From Clostridiaceae bacterium (GTDB lineage: Bacteria; Bacillota; Clostridia; Oscillospirales; Acutalibacteraceae): 64,000 nucleotides of DNA. The stretch lies in assembly GCA_030530095.1 (NCBI GenBank), contig JAUMVO010000003.1, positions 1 to 64,000 on the forward strand, in the 5' to 3' direction. Position numbers and translations under genes: made by a program. The notes beneath the pieces were generated by a model. The model was not told where the DNA came from, ran no database searches, and was given only the letters and a program-made list of their open reading frames with translations. This document shows, one piece after another, positions 7,422 through 15,626 of this stretch; positions within the stretch are counted from its first letter, which is position 1; the number at the start of each line of letters is the position of its first letter.

Positions 7422-8135
7422 TTATTTTATAGGTGATTTTGCTATTTTTTTGCTTGTTCTCGGATACGCTGTCGGAGTTTGCGATATCTTCTTTATTTCG
7501 ACTATCTTCCGAGGCATATTTTCGACTAAATCAAATGAATTAACGCTTTTTATTTCGCCGCCCAAAATGTTGATTGCGGCTTTTGCGTTATCAAGCTCGC
7601 CGTCAGTATCGGCGCTCTTCATTGAAACGAAGCTTCCGCCTACCTTCACAAACGGCAGACAGTATTCCGAAAGCACGCTCAGATCCGCGACGGCTCTTGC
7701 AGTTGCGAAATCAAAACTTTCGCGGTAAACGGCATCCCTGCCTGCGTCCTCGGCTCTTGCGTGCAGAGTTTCAGCGTCAACACCCGTCGCTTTCAATACG
7801 TCCTCAATAAAGTTCAGCCTTTTGTTCAGGGAGTCCAGAAAAGTCATTTTTATATCGGGACGGGCAAGCAAAAGCACCATGCCGGGAAATCCCGCGCCCG
7901 TTCCGACGTCGATAATACTGCTGCTTTCGGGTATATCAACAAAAGCAAATACCGACAGACAGTCTGCAAAATGCTTGACCGTCATCTCGTCAGGCTCAGT
8001 GATTGCGGTAAGATTAAAGCTTTTGTTGGTCTCAGCGAGCATTACGGCAAAGGTATCAAGCCTTGAAAACGCCGCGTCATCAAGGCTTAAGCCGAAATTT
8101 GTAATAGTTTTTTCCAATAATACTCTGTTTAACAC
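7422..8135 (-). CDS. rsmG: 16S rRNA (guanine-527-N7) methyltransferase RsmG (GidB)
   Basis: Methylates G527 of 16S rRNA using S-adenosylmethionine. The SAM-binding loop is IIDVGTGAGFPGMVLLLARPD, with FLDSLNKRLNFIEDV after it and FDFATARAVADLSVLSEYCLPF in the C-terminal half, all typical of RsmG. It starts at GTG with GGGAG upstream. At 237 aa it is full length. Usually it follows mnmG directly; here a DUF559 repeat element (8152-8625) sits in between. Confidence 0.93.
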   Translation of the reverse strand: MLNRVLLEKTITNFGLSLDDAAFSRLDTFAVMLAETNKSFNLTAITEPDEMTVKHFADCLSVFAFVDIPESSSIIDVGTGAGFPGMVLLLARPDIKMTFLDSLNKRLNFIEDVLKATGVDAETLHARAEDAGRDAVYRESFDFATARAVADLSVLSEYCLPFVKVGGSFVSMKSADTDGELDNAKAAINILGGEIKSVNSFDLVENMPRKIVEIKKISQTPTAYPRTSKKIAKSPIK

Positions 8136-8151
8136 TGTCTCTCCCGTCTTG

Positions 8152-8625
8152 GAATCCCACCACCGCCGTTCGGCGGTCCCCCTCCCTTTAACAAGGGAGG
8201 CTTTTTATTGCTCATCTAAAATCTTATCTAAATATTCACAAACTCCGTCAAAATTTGAATCAATTTCGTTGTTCGGAATTCTGATAACGGTTAAATCTCT
8301 TCTTTCTATTCTGTCCGTTCTGATTCTGTCATTAAGTTTGCCTTTATCCGAATAATGCTGCGAACCGTCCAATTCTATTATAAGTTTCTTTTTGGCACAG
8401 TAAAAATCAACTATATAATCGTCTATTACTTTTTGTCTTAAAAACCTACACGTAGATTTGCTTAAGTAATCATACCAAAGCCGTTTTTCTTGCTTTGTCA
8501 TATTCTTTCTCAAGGTCTTCGCAAGATTTGTTAATTCGGGATTGTGTTTGTAATTCACAAAGTTGCTCCTTTTCAGCGCCCCTTGTCAAAGGGGAGAGGG
8601 CCGGCATTCGCCGGCGAGGGGATTC
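8152..8625 (-). mobile_element. DUF559 repeat element, copy 1 (474 bp)
   Basis: Begins GAATCCCACCACCG and ends GCGAGGGGATTC. The two 50-bp ends are imperfect inverted repeats of each other, and each contains two smaller hairpins (CACCGCCG/CGGCGG-type and CCTCCC..GGGAGG-type). The only gene inside is a DUF559 protein. The whole unit is base-for-base identical to 10533-11006. It fills the gap between mnmG and rsmG. No target-site duplication is obvious. Confidence 0.85.
8205..8558 (-). CDS. DUF559 (Vsr-like PD-(D/E)XK fold) protein, element copy 1
   Basis: A 117-aa basic protein of the DUF559 family, related to very-short-patch-repair endonucleases and the restriction-endonuclease fold. Visible features are the N-terminal NMTKQEKRLWYDYL helix, QKVIDDYIVDFYC, and the putative catalytic D51, E62 and D64 in LIIELDGSQHYSD, then TDRIERRDLTVIRIPNNEI. 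Start ATG lies after an AAAAGGAGC ribosome site within the element. The protein is identical to that encoded at 10586-10939. It is the sole cargo of a repeat element; activity on the element's ends is an inference. Confidence 0.85.
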   Translation of the reverse strand: MNYKHNPELTNLAKTLRKNMTKQEKRLWYDYLSKSTCRFLRQKVIDDYIVDFYCAKKKLIIELDGSQHYSDKGKLNDRIRTDRIERRDLTVIRIPNNEIDSNFDGVCEYLDKILDEQ

Positions 8626-8633
8626 TAAAAGAA

Positions 8634-10505
8634 TCAGATCCCCATTTTACTTAAATATATAAGCAATACCGAAATGTCCGACGGGGAAACGCCCGATATG
8701 CGCGAAGCCTGACCTACCGAGTGAGGTCTTATTTTTTTAAGCTTTTCCCTTGCTTCAAGGCGGACACCGTCAAGCGAATCGTAATCCATATCGTCAGGCA
8801 GAAGCTTAACTTCAAGCCTGCGCATTTCCTTAATCTGAGCCTGCTGGCGCTTTATATAACCGTCGTATTTCAGCTCGGTTTCAACATATTCAAAGATTTC
8901 CCTCGGCAAATCAGGTCGGGTTTCGTCGAACGGCGTTAAATCGTCGTAGCTGAGCTGAGGTCTTTTAATCAGCTCAACGAGCTTGACACCCTTATCGAGC
9001 GGTGATGTTTCACGTGAAACAAGAAGCTCCTGAAGCGCGTCGCTGACGTGAATTGTCGTCTCGTTTACTCTTTCGAATTCCGCTTTGATCAGAGCCTGCT
9101 TTTCAAGATATCTGTTATATCTTTCGTCGCTGATAAGTCCGATTTCATGACCGAGCGGGGTTAAGCGCACGTCGGCGTTGTCCTGCCTTAAATACAGACG
9201 GTACTCGCTTCTCGAGGTCATCATACGGTACGGGTCCATACAGCCCTTGGTAACAAGGTCGTCGATAAGCGTACCGATATACGACGAGGCGCGGTCGAGT
9301 ATGAACTCTTCCTCCCCTTTCACCTTACGTGCGGCATTGATACCTGCAACAAGTCCCTGCGCCGCCGCTTCCTCATAGCCCGACGAGCCGTTGAACTGAC
9401 CTGCGCCGTAAAGTCCCCCGAGATCAAGGAATTCCAGCGTGGGTTTAAGCGCCAGCGGATCAACGCAGTCATACTCTATAGCATACGCGGTGCGCATAAC
9501 CTCAACGTTTTCAAGGCCTTTTATGGTTCTCAGAAACTTAAGCTGAACATCCTCGGGCAAAGACGATGACATGCCCTGAAGATACAGCTCCTCCGTGTCG
9601 AGACCGCACGGCTCAACGAAGAACTGATGTCTCAGCTTGTCGGGAAAACGTACGATTTTATCCTCGAAGCTCGGGCAGTATCTCGGGCCTATGCCCTCAA
9701 TCTTACCGCTGTAAAGCGGAGAACGGTCAAGGTTTTCAAGTATAACCTTTTTGGTTTCGTCATTGGTATATGCGATATAACAGAACGATTTGTTTTCGTT
9801 CGGACCTTCGGTTTCAAAAGAAAACGTGGTGTCGGTCTCCCCGTCCTCCTGCTTTTCAAGCACGGAGAAATCCACGCTTCTGCGGTTAACACGCGAAGGT
9901 GTACCCGTCTTGAAGCGGCGCAGTGGGATATTCAGCTTCTTAAGAGCTGTGGAGAGCTCAGTTGCAGGGAACATGCCGTCGGGTCCGCTCTCGTAGGAAA
10001 CGTCGCCTATATAGATACGTCCGCCGAGGAATGTGCCGCTTGCGATAATAACGCATTTTGCGGTATAAATCGCTTCCAGTCGGGTTTTCAGCTGCCACTC
10101 CCCTGCTTCGTTGCGCGTTAAATCTATAATTTCCGCCTGCTTGACATCAAGATTATCCTGAAGCTCAAGCACGTGCTTCATATATTTCTGATACTCTCTG
10201 CGGTCAATCTGTGCTCTTAATGAGTGAACGGCGGGGCCTTTCCCGAGGTTGAGCATACGCGTCTGAATCTGAGTGGCGTCAGCCGCCCTGCCCATTTCGC
10301 CGCCGAGCGCGTCAATCTCCCGGACAAGATGTCCCTTGCTCGTGCCGCCTATTGACGGATTGCACGGCATATTGCCGATTGAGTCAAGATTAATCGCAAA
10401 GACAACGGTTTTTGCGCCGAGTCTTGAAGCTGCCAGAGCGGCCTCAATACCGGCGTGTCCTCCGCCAATTACGGCGATATCATAATGTTTTGCGAAATAT
10501 TCCAT
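8634..10505 (-). CDS. mnmG: tRNA uridine-5-carboxymethylaminomethyl modification enzyme MnmG (GidA)
   Basis: FAD-dependent partner of MnmE that installs cmnm5 at the wobble uridine (U34) of several tRNAs. The N-terminal Rossmann motif is DIAVIGGGHAGIEAALAA; SIGGTSKGHLVREIDALGGEMG and the C-terminal helical domain (RPHSVGQASRISGVSPSDISVLLIYL) are diagnostic. I use the ATG giving MEYFAKHYD (623 aa), with AGAGGA upstream, since a longer reading would begin inside the neighbouring repeat element. A parS site lies within the coding sequence (9006-9021), and DUF559 elements flank the gene on both sides. Confidence 0.95.
   Translation of the reverse strand: MEYFAKHYDIAVIGGGHAGIEAALAASRLGAKTVVFAINLDSIGNMPCNPSIGGTSKGHLVREIDALGGEMGRAADATQIQTRMLNLGKGPAVHSLRAQIDRREYQKYMKHVLELQDNLDVKQAEIIDLTRNEAGEWQLKTRLEAIYTAKCVIIASGTFLGGRIYIGDVSYESGPDGMFPATELSTALKKLNIPLRRFKTGTPSRVNRRSVDFSVLEKQEDGETDTTFSFETEGPNENKSFCYIAYTNDETKKVILENLDRSPLYSGKIEGIGPRYCPSFEDKIVRFPDKLRHQFFVEPCGLDTEELYLQGMSSSLPEDVQLKFLRTIKGLENVEVMRTAYAIEYDCVDPLALKPTLEFLDLGGLYGAGQFNGSSGYEEAAAQGLVAGINAARKVKGEEEFILDRASSYIGTLIDDLVTKGCMDPYRMMTSRSEYRLYLRQDNADVRLTPLGHEIGLISDERYNRYLEKQALIKAEFERVNETTIHVSDALQELLVSRETSPLDKGVKLVELIKRPQLSYDDLTPFDETRPDLPREIFEYVETELKYDGYIKRQQAQIKEMRRLEVKLLPDDMDYDSLDGVRLEAREKLKKIRPHSVGQASRISGVSPSDISVLLIYLSKMGI
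9006..9021. promoter_or_regulatory. parS site 2 (inside mnmG)
   Basis: TGTTTCACGTGAAACA is a perfect match to the bacterial parS consensus, embedded in the mnmG coding sequence. Confidence 0.97.
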
Positions 10506-10532
10506 ATCTATCCTCTTGTTTAAGCGGGATTT

Positions 10533-11006
10533 GAATCCCACCACCGCCGTTCGGCGGTCCCCCTCCCTTTAACAAGGGAGGCTTTTTATTGCTCATCTAA
10601 AATCTTATCTAAATATTCACAAACTCCGTCAAAATTTGAATCAATTTCGTTGTTCGGAATTCTGATAACGGTTAAATCTCTTCTTTCTATTCTGTCCGTT
10701 CTGATTCTGTCATTAAGTTTGCCTTTATCCGAATAATGCTGCGAACCGTCCAATTCTATTATAAGTTTCTTTTTGGCACAGTAAAAATCAACTATATAAT
10801 CGTCTATTACTTTTTGTCTTAAAAACCTACACGTAGATTTGCTTAAGTAATCATACCAAAGCCGTTTTTCTTGCTTTGTCATATTCTTTCTCAAGGTCTT
10901 CGCAAGATTTGTTAATTCGGGATTGTGTTTGTAATTCACAAAGTTGCTCCTTTTCAGCGCCCCTTGTCAAAGGGGAGAGGGCCGGCATTCGCCGGCGAGG
11001 GGATTC
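10533..11006 (-). mobile_element. DUF559 repeat element, copy 2 (474 bp)
   Basis: Identical in every base to 8152-8625, with the same orientation. It sits between mnmE and mnmG, 27 bases upstream of the mnmG start, and ends just before parS site 3. Sequence flanking the two copies differs immediately outside GAATCC and GGATTC, which fixes the element's boundaries. Confidence 0.87.
10586..10939 (-). CDS. DUF559 (Vsr-like PD-(D/E)XK fold) protein, element copy 2
   Basis: Same 117-aa protein as at 8205-8558, with no base differences. The open frame is intact in both copies, so either the duplication is very recent or gene conversion keeps them the same. Putative active-site residues D51, E62 and D64 are retained. 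It lies between imperfect 50-bp inverted repeats and interrupts the mnmE-mnmG gap. Confidence 0.85.
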   Translation of the reverse strand: MNYKHNPELTNLAKTLRKNMTKQEKRLWYDYLSKSTCRFLRQKVIDDYIVDFYCAKKKLIIELDGSQHYSDKGKLNDRIRTDRIERRDLTVIRIPNNEIDSNFDGVCEYLDKILDEQ

Positions 11007-11019
11007 AATAAAAAGCGAG

Positions 11020-11035
11020 TGTTTCACGTGAAACA
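11020..11035. promoter_or_regulatory. parS site 3
   Basis: TGTTTCACGTGAAACA, a perfect parS, within an 18-bp palindrome (11019-11036) just past the mnmE stop. Confidence 0.97.
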
Positions 11036-11039
11036 CAAT

Positions 11040-12401
11040 TTATTTTCCGACGCAGAACTGCGAGAAAATCTCGTTAACCACGCTCTCTGTCGCCCTCTCA
11101 CCCGTAAGCGTATCAAGGCTTTCGATCGCGACGTCAATATTGACGTTAATCGCGTCGCGCGTAACGCCCGCTTCAATACTGCCGAGCGCTTCCTCAACGC
11201 TGTCGAGCGCCGACTTGCAGCAGACAAGCTGCCGTTCGTTCATAAGCGTAGCCTGGGTTGTGTCAAAGTCCGCCGTGCCCAACAGTTCTTCAACAGTCTT
11301 TTCAAGCTCGGCAAGGCCTCTTTCTTCTTTAGCGGAAATATACACTATGTTATTAAACACTCTGTTGATTTTTTCTGTATCTAACTTCTGGTCAAGGTCG
11401 GTTTTGTTTATTACGGCTATCGCGTTTTTACCTTCGCAGAGCTTGAATATCTCCTCATCCTCACCGTCAAGCTCTGCAGAAGCATCAAAAACCGCGAGTA
11501 TAAGCGTGGCTCTGCCCGATTTTATTCTCGTGCGGTCAACGCCGATTTTCTCAACCGTATCGTCGGTTTCGCGGAAGCCCGCGGTGTCCGCAAGGCGAAG
11601 CACCGTATTGCCGAGCGTTACTGTTTCCTCAACTATATCGCGGGTTGTGCCCGCTACGGAGGTTACTATTGATTTTTCGTAACCCGTCAGCATATTCATA
11701 AGCGTTGACTTGCCGACGTTGGGTTTGCCGATAATAGCCGTTTCAACGCCCTCGAGAATAACCTGACCGCGGTCAAAGCGTGAAATGAGCGTTTTGAGCT
11801 CATTTTTTGCATTTTCAAGCGTATTCGTGAGCTTTTCGTCGCTCAGATCCTCGATTTCGTCGTCGGGATAGTCAACCCACGCCGCCATCTGAGCCGAAAT
11901 ACGTTTTAGCGAAAGTGAGATTTCGCTTATTTTTTTATAAAGCGAGCCGTCAAGCACGTTCAGCGCGGCCTGCTTTGCCTGATCGGACTTCGCGGAAATA
12001 ATATTCATTACCGATTCCGCAGCGGTCAGGTCCATTTTACCGTTTAAGAAGGCACGTTTTGTGAATTCGCCCGCTTCTGCGGGAACGGCTCCGCTCTCAA
12101 GCGCGGCGCGCAGCACCTGCTTGGTTACGAGCAAACCGCCGTGACAGTTAATTTCGACTACGTCCTCGCCCGTATAGCTCTTGGGCGCTCTGAAAACAAG
12201 CGCGACAGCCTCGTCAAGCTCTTTTCCCTGAAAAACAGCCTTGCCGAACGCTGCTCTGTAGCCTTTCAGTTCAGTGAGCTTTACACCTGATACGCTTCTG
12301 AAAATCCTATCGGCTACAGACAGGGCGTTTTCGCCCGAAATTCTGACTATTCCGATACCTCCGGCCGCCTGACCGGTTGAAATGGCGGCTATTGTGCTCA
12401 T
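11040..12401 (-). CDS. mnmE: tRNA modification GTPase MnmE (TrmE)
   Basis: GTPase that with MnmG modifies wobble uridine of tRNA. It has the N-terminal folate-binding domain (MSTIAAISTGQAAGGIGIVRISG), a helical domain, and an inserted G domain with G1 GKPNVGKSTLMN, G3 DTAGFRETD and G4 NKTD. The C-terminus FCVGK carries the essential Cys of the C(I/L/V)GK motif. The ATG follows GGGAGG and gives 453 aa, the family norm; an upstream in-frame ATG would add 16 atypical residues. It is the first gene of the mnmE-mnmG-rsmG-noc run. Confidence 0.95.
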   Translation of the reverse strand: MSTIAAISTGQAAGGIGIVRISGENALSVADRIFRSVSGVKLTELKGYRAAFGKAVFQGKELDEAVALVFRAPKSYTGEDVVEINCHGGLLVTKQVLRAALESGAVPAEAGEFTKRAFLNGKMDLTAAESVMNIISAKSDQAKQAALNVLDGSLYKKISEISLSLKRISAQMAAWVDYPDDEIEDLSDEKLTNTLENAKNELKTLISRFDRGQVILEGVETAIIGKPNVGKSTLMNMLTGYEKSIVTSVAGTTRDIVEETVTLGNTVLRLADTAGFRETDDTVEKIGVDRTRIKSGRATLILAVFDASAELDGEDEEIFKLCEGKNAIAVINKTDLDQKLDTEKINRVFNNIVYISAKEERGLAELEKTVEELLGTADFDTTQATLMNERQLVCCKSALDSVEEALGSIEAGVTRDAINVNIDVAIESLDTLTGERATESVVNEIFSQFCVGK

Positions 12402-12429
12402 TTTCACGCCTCCCTTCGGTAAAAATAAT

Positions 12430-12452
12430 CGGGTGAGGATTTTCCTCACCCG
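12430..12452 (-). terminator. Terminator after jag
   Basis: CGGGTGAGGA pairs with TCCTCACCCG around a 3-base loop; on the minus strand it is followed by ATTATTTTT. It separates jag from mnmE. Confidence 0.8.
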
Positions 12453-12467
12453 TGTTAATTCAAGGAA

Positions 12468-13424
12468 TTATTCCTCTTCGTTTTTGTTTACTTCAATTTT
12501 GCCGTAAAGCGAAGAGCCGCTGTAATCGCTCTTCTTCTCGCGGTTCTCGTCAACCTGCGGAACGTAGGGTTCGCGCTTCGGTCTTCTGCCTCTGTCGTTT
12601 CTGCCGCCGCGCTCACGGTATTCCGAAGAACCCTTGCCGCCGTTCTCGGGAGCGATAATTACGCGTCTTTCGAGATCAACGCCGGTAGAGTAAGAGGTAG
12701 CGCCCTCAACGTCCTGAACAGCCGTATGAATAATACGTCTCTCGTAGGGATTCATGGGCTCGAGAACTATATTCCTGCCGGTTCTGACTGCTCTTGAAGC
12801 GTTCTTTTTTGCAAGTGCGGTAAGCACTGCTGCGCGCTTTTCGCGGTAGTCGCCGACATTTACGGAAACTCTCTTATAGCCCGATGAGCCTTTGTTGGCA
12901 ACCATTCTCGCAAGATACTGGATAGCGTCGAGTGTTTCGCCGCGTCTGCCGATTACTATACCGTAGTCGTCGCCGCAGTTAACGTCAAACGCGATTTCCT
13001 CATCGTCTGCGAAAACCTCAACCTCGCAGTTTTCCATACCGAGACCGAGGATGATGCCCTTAACGTATTGAGCCGCCTTGTTGTACTCGTCGGTCTTTTT
13101 AAGAGCGTCCTTTTTCTTGGCTATAATTGCAACCTCAACAGGGGAGTCCTGCTTGGGAGCTTTTTCCTTTTTCTTATCAGCCTTCTTGGGCTGGTTGTTT
13201 TCCTTCTTTTCGGGCTTCTTCTCGGCGGGCTTTACCTCGTCGGGAACTTCAACCGAAACCTTGACCTGAGCGGGTTTGCCGCCGAAAAGGCCTAAGGTCT
13301 TCTTAACGGGAGCCTGTAATACCTCAACGGTATAGATATCTTCTTCGCTTAAGCCGAGCTCTAAAAGAGCAGCGGCCTTTGCCTCCTCGATGGTAGGAGC
13401 ACTTTTGATACAATCTTTTATCAT
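12468..13424 (-). CDS. jag: RNA-binding protein Jag/KhpB (SpoIIIJ-associated)
   Basis: Jag-N domain at the start (about 1-55, IEEAKAAALLELGLSEEDIYTVEVLQ and KKTLGLFGGKPAQVKV), then a long lysine/glutamate-rich linker, a KH domain (DDYGIVIGRRGETLDAIQYLAR) and an R3H domain (EPMNPYERRIIHTAVQ). The tail is rich in Arg and Gly. KhpB-type proteins bind RNA with KhpA and affect cell elongation in streptococci. I take the ATG preceded by AAGGTG, giving 318 aa and the usual N-terminus. It follows yidC by 10 bases, the standard order. Confidence 0.93.
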   Translation of the reverse strand: MIKDCIKSAPTIEEAKAAALLELGLSEEDIYTVEVLQAPVKKTLGLFGGKPAQVKVSVEVPDEVKPAEKKPEKKENNQPKKADKKKEKAPKQDSPVEVAIIAKKKDALKKTDEYNKAAQYVKGIILGLGMENCEVEVFADDEEIAFDVNCGDDYGIVIGRRGETLDAIQYLARMVANKGSSGYKRVSVNVGDYREKRAAVLTALAKKNASRAVRTGRNIVLEPMNPYERRIIHTAVQDVEGATSYSTGVDLERRVIIAPENGGKGSSEYRERGGRNDRGRRPKREPYVPQVDENREKKSDYSGSSLYGKIEVNKNEEE

Positions 13425-13434
13425 TTTTAACACC

Positions 13435-14433
13435 TTAATCTTGCTTGAATTCGTTAATCTTCTTCGTGTTTTCCTCTTTTGAACGGCGATAAACGGTTTC
13501 GTCAATCATAGTCTTAGCCAGCACCTTCTTGGGGCTGTAAATATGGTTAAGAACAATCATCTGAACAAATGAAATGAGCGAGGATAAAATAATATAAACG
13601 CCTACAATTACAGGGAACATAAAAGCAAATACAATCTGCATTACGGGCATTGAGAACATCATACAGCCCATCGAGGGATTGTTTGCCATTTCGGGATTGT
13701 TCTTCTTCTGGCGGATAAGCGAATAAACTGCGGTTCCCAGAGCAATAATGCCCGAAATAACGGGAATCAGCCACAGCTTGTCAAAATGCTTATAGTCGGG
13801 AGTGTCGCCGAGGAAAATACCGAAAATGTTGTACTTTCCGATAAATGTCTCTATTTTTGTTATAATGTCACCATTCAACGAAATACCCGATTTGAACTCG
13901 TTCCAGTATTTAAGAACGTAAACCTCACTGTAAATGCTTCTTGTAAGATTAATAACCGGTACATATTTTTCACCGGCGGCATCCGCAGCAGCCTTAGCGG
14001 CAGCATTTACGGTTTCCGCATAATTGGTGAAGGCAGTAATAATGGCGTTATAAGCCTCTCCCTTGATTTTGAGAATCCAGGAGAGGGGATGGTAGTTAAC
14101 CTGGAACAGTCCTATCATTATAGGAAACTGAATAAGCGTAGGCAGGCAGCCGCCTCCCATAGCGGAAAAGCCCTCGCGCTGATAAAGCTCCTGGGTTTCC
14201 TCCTGAATCTTACGCTGGTCGTTACCGTACTTTTCTCTTATTCTTCTGAGCTTGGGCTGAAGCCTCTGCTGCATAGCCTGACTCTTCTGCTGCTTGATTG
14301 AAGCAGGGAGAAGGCAGAGCCTTACAATAAGGGTCAGAAAGAATATAGAAAGCAGGTAGTTACCGGTCAGCGCGTAAAAAATCGAAATTACGAAGCCGAA
14401 AGGAATACCTAAGTATTCGTACAATTTTTGCAT
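13435..14433 (-). CDS. yidC: Membrane protein insertase YidC (SpoIIIJ/Oxa1 family)
   Basis: Inserts proteins into the cytoplasmic membrane alone or with Sec. The 332 residues include an N-terminal hydrophobic segment, the conserved LIVRLCLLPASIKQQKSQAMQQRLQPKLRRI cytoplasmic hairpin, GGGCLPTLIQFPIMIGLFQV, and further helices near 230-320 with the 60KD_IMP pattern. Between about 120 and 210 there is an extracytoplasmic stretch longer than in Bacillus. No lipobox is seen. ATG is preceded by GGAGG. In spore formers the paralogue is needed for forespore gene expression. Confidence 0.93.
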   Translation of the reverse strand: MQKLYEYLGIPFGFVISIFYALTGNYLLSIFFLTLIVRLCLLPASIKQQKSQAMQQRLQPKLRRIREKYGNDQRKIQEETQELYQREGFSAMGGGCLPTLIQFPIMIGLFQVNYHPLSWILKIKGEAYNAIITAFTNYAETVNAAAKAAADAAGEKYVPVINLTRSIYSEVYVLKYWNEFKSGISLNGDIITKIETFIGKYNIFGIFLGDTPDYKHFDKLWLIPVISGIIALGTAVYSLIRQKKNNPEMANNPSMGCMMFSMPVMQIVFAFMFPVIVGVYIILSSLISFVQMIVLNHIYSPKKVLAKTMIDETVYRRSKEENTKKINEFKQD

Positions 14434-14467
14434 ATATGTTCCTCCGAACAAAAATGCAGTGCATTTT

Positions 14468-14695
14468 TTATTCTTTTTCCTTTTTTTCAGGCACTAAATC
14501 CACTCCGCCGCTCGAAAACGGATTACACCTGAGGATGCGCCAAACTGCGAGTAAACCGCCCTTAAAAAGTCCGAAACGCTCGATTGCCGTAACGGCATAC
14601 TGCGAGCAGGTGGGGTAGTATTTACACTTGGGCGGAAAAAGCGGTGAAATCCTACGCTGATAAAACTTAATGAATTTAATCGCGTATTTTTTCAT
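14468..14695 (-). CDS. yidD: Membrane protein insertion efficiency factor YidD
   Basis: Small (75 aa) basic amphipathic protein with the full family signature [46 protein letters not shown], including the three conserved cysteines. It is encoded between rnpA and yidC and overlaps rnpA by 4 bases, as in most bacteria. It is thought to aid YidC-dependent insertion. Confidence 0.95.
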   Translation of the reverse strand: MKKYAIKFIKFYQRRISPLFPPKCKYYPTCSQYAVTAIERFGLFKGGLLAVWRILRCNPFSSGGVDLVPEKKEKE

Positions 14696-15024
14696 TTAAT
14701 GGCACCCGCTTTTTGAAGTAATTCAGTTAAAATTTCCTGCACCTGAGTGCTTTTGAGAAATCTAGTCCTGCTTCTGGCAACGAAAACAAAATCCCAGTTG
14801 CCCGAAAGCTGCGGCTCAACAGCTCTGTACGCCGCACGGATTACTCTCTTACAGCGGTTTCTCTCAACCGCCGTGCCGATTTTTTTGCTTACAGTTATTC
14901 CTATACGACAAATTCCCGCACTGTTTTTCGCGGCATAGACCACGAGTGCAGGATTTGTATAGGCTTTACCCTTATAATAAAGGCGTCGGAAATCACAATT
15001 ACGATTTATTGTTACCGTACTCAA
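14692..15024 (-). CDS. rnpA: Ribonuclease P protein component
   Basis: Protein subunit of RNase P, which removes 5' leaders of pre-tRNAs. The RNR motif region is [23 protein letters not shown], preceded by the substrate-binding beta sheet. It starts at TTG (MSTVTINRN) with AAAGG eight bases upstream; no better ATG is available. 110 aa. Lies between rpmH and yidD in the classic ori-side operon. Confidence 0.93.
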   Translation of the reverse strand: MSTVTINRNCDFRRLYYKGKAYTNPALVVYAAKNSAGICRIGITVSKKIGTAVERNRCKRVIRAAYRAVEPQLSGNWDFVFVARSRTRFLKSTQVQEILTELLQKAGAIK

Positions 15025-15042
15025 TTTTATAACCTTTAATTA

Positions 15043-15177
15043 TTAGTAAGACAACTGCTTTCTGCCCTTGGCTCTGCGTCTTGCAAGTACTTTTCTGCCG
15101 TTTCTGGTAGACATTCTTTTACGGAAACCGTGTTCCATCTGACGATGACGCTTCTTGGGCTGATATGTTCTTTTCAT
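15043..15177 (-). CDS. rpmH: 50S ribosomal protein L34
   Basis: 44-residue, highly basic ribosomal protein. It begins [18 protein letters not shown] and ends [10 protein letters not shown], the standard L34 pattern. The ATG has a perfect GGAGG 7 bases upstream (15185-15189). It marks the left edge of the origin intergenic region and is first in the rpmH-rnpA-yidD-yidC-jag operon. Confidence 0.97.
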   Translation of the reverse strand: MKRTYQPKKRHRQMEHGFRKRMSTRNGRKVLARRRAKGRKQLSY

Positions 15178-15626
15178 CACGTAACCTCCGTTTCACTTAA
15201 AAATAATCTGCGGAAAAACATTATAACCAAGAAAAGCAAAAAAGTCAAGAATTTTCAGTATTTGCGCCATTATCCGTATTTTTAACAATTTGTAGTGGAG
15301 TGCTGATTTTGAGCGTCAAAATATTGTATCTAAAACTCATAAAACAGCGAAAATCGGCTTAAAAATAATTAAAATAAATAAAAAATATCCAAAAATTATA
15401 TATTTATTATATTAATATATAAAATATACCATTTTATTATGTCTTTTGTATTGATATTCTAAAAAACATGTGCTAAAATGGTAATCGGTTAAAATTTGAA
15501 TTTTTTAGCCGTTTATTTAAGTTTTTATATTTTTGAGCGGATTTTCAATTTTAAGGCGCAAATCTTAAATTCGCTTAAAATGGGCGCAAATACGGAAAAT
15601 TTATAAATAACAGGGAGAAGAGGTAT
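15178..15626. other. AT-rich rpmH-dnaA intergenic region (origin, left part)
   Basis: 449 bases without a gene, very AT-rich in the middle (15360-15470). It holds the rpmH promoter, the inverted repeat TTTTGAGCGTCAAAA (15307-15321), a larger imperfect palindrome (15486-15511), and three copies of GGCGCAAAT: inverted at 15260-15268 and direct at 15555-15563 and 15583-15591. No copy of TTATCCACA or a one-mismatch form was found. Strand switching of genes and the dnaA context support an origin here. Confidence 0.75.
15220..15248 (-). promoter_or_regulatory. Promoter of the rpmH operon
   Basis: On the minus strand TTGACT (15243-15248) and TATAAT (15220-15225) are separated by exactly 17 bases, about 40 bases upstream of the rpmH start. 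Confidence 0.85.

Noticed and set aside
7822..8355. Plus-strand open frame across rsmG and the DUF559 element
   Set aside because: It crosses a gene boundary and an element end, with no ribosome site.
8152..8625. Classic insertion sequence or MITE of a DDE transposase
   Set aside because: No transposase gene, no clear target-site duplication, and the ends are hairpin-forming, unlike simple IS ends; classed as a DUF559 element instead.
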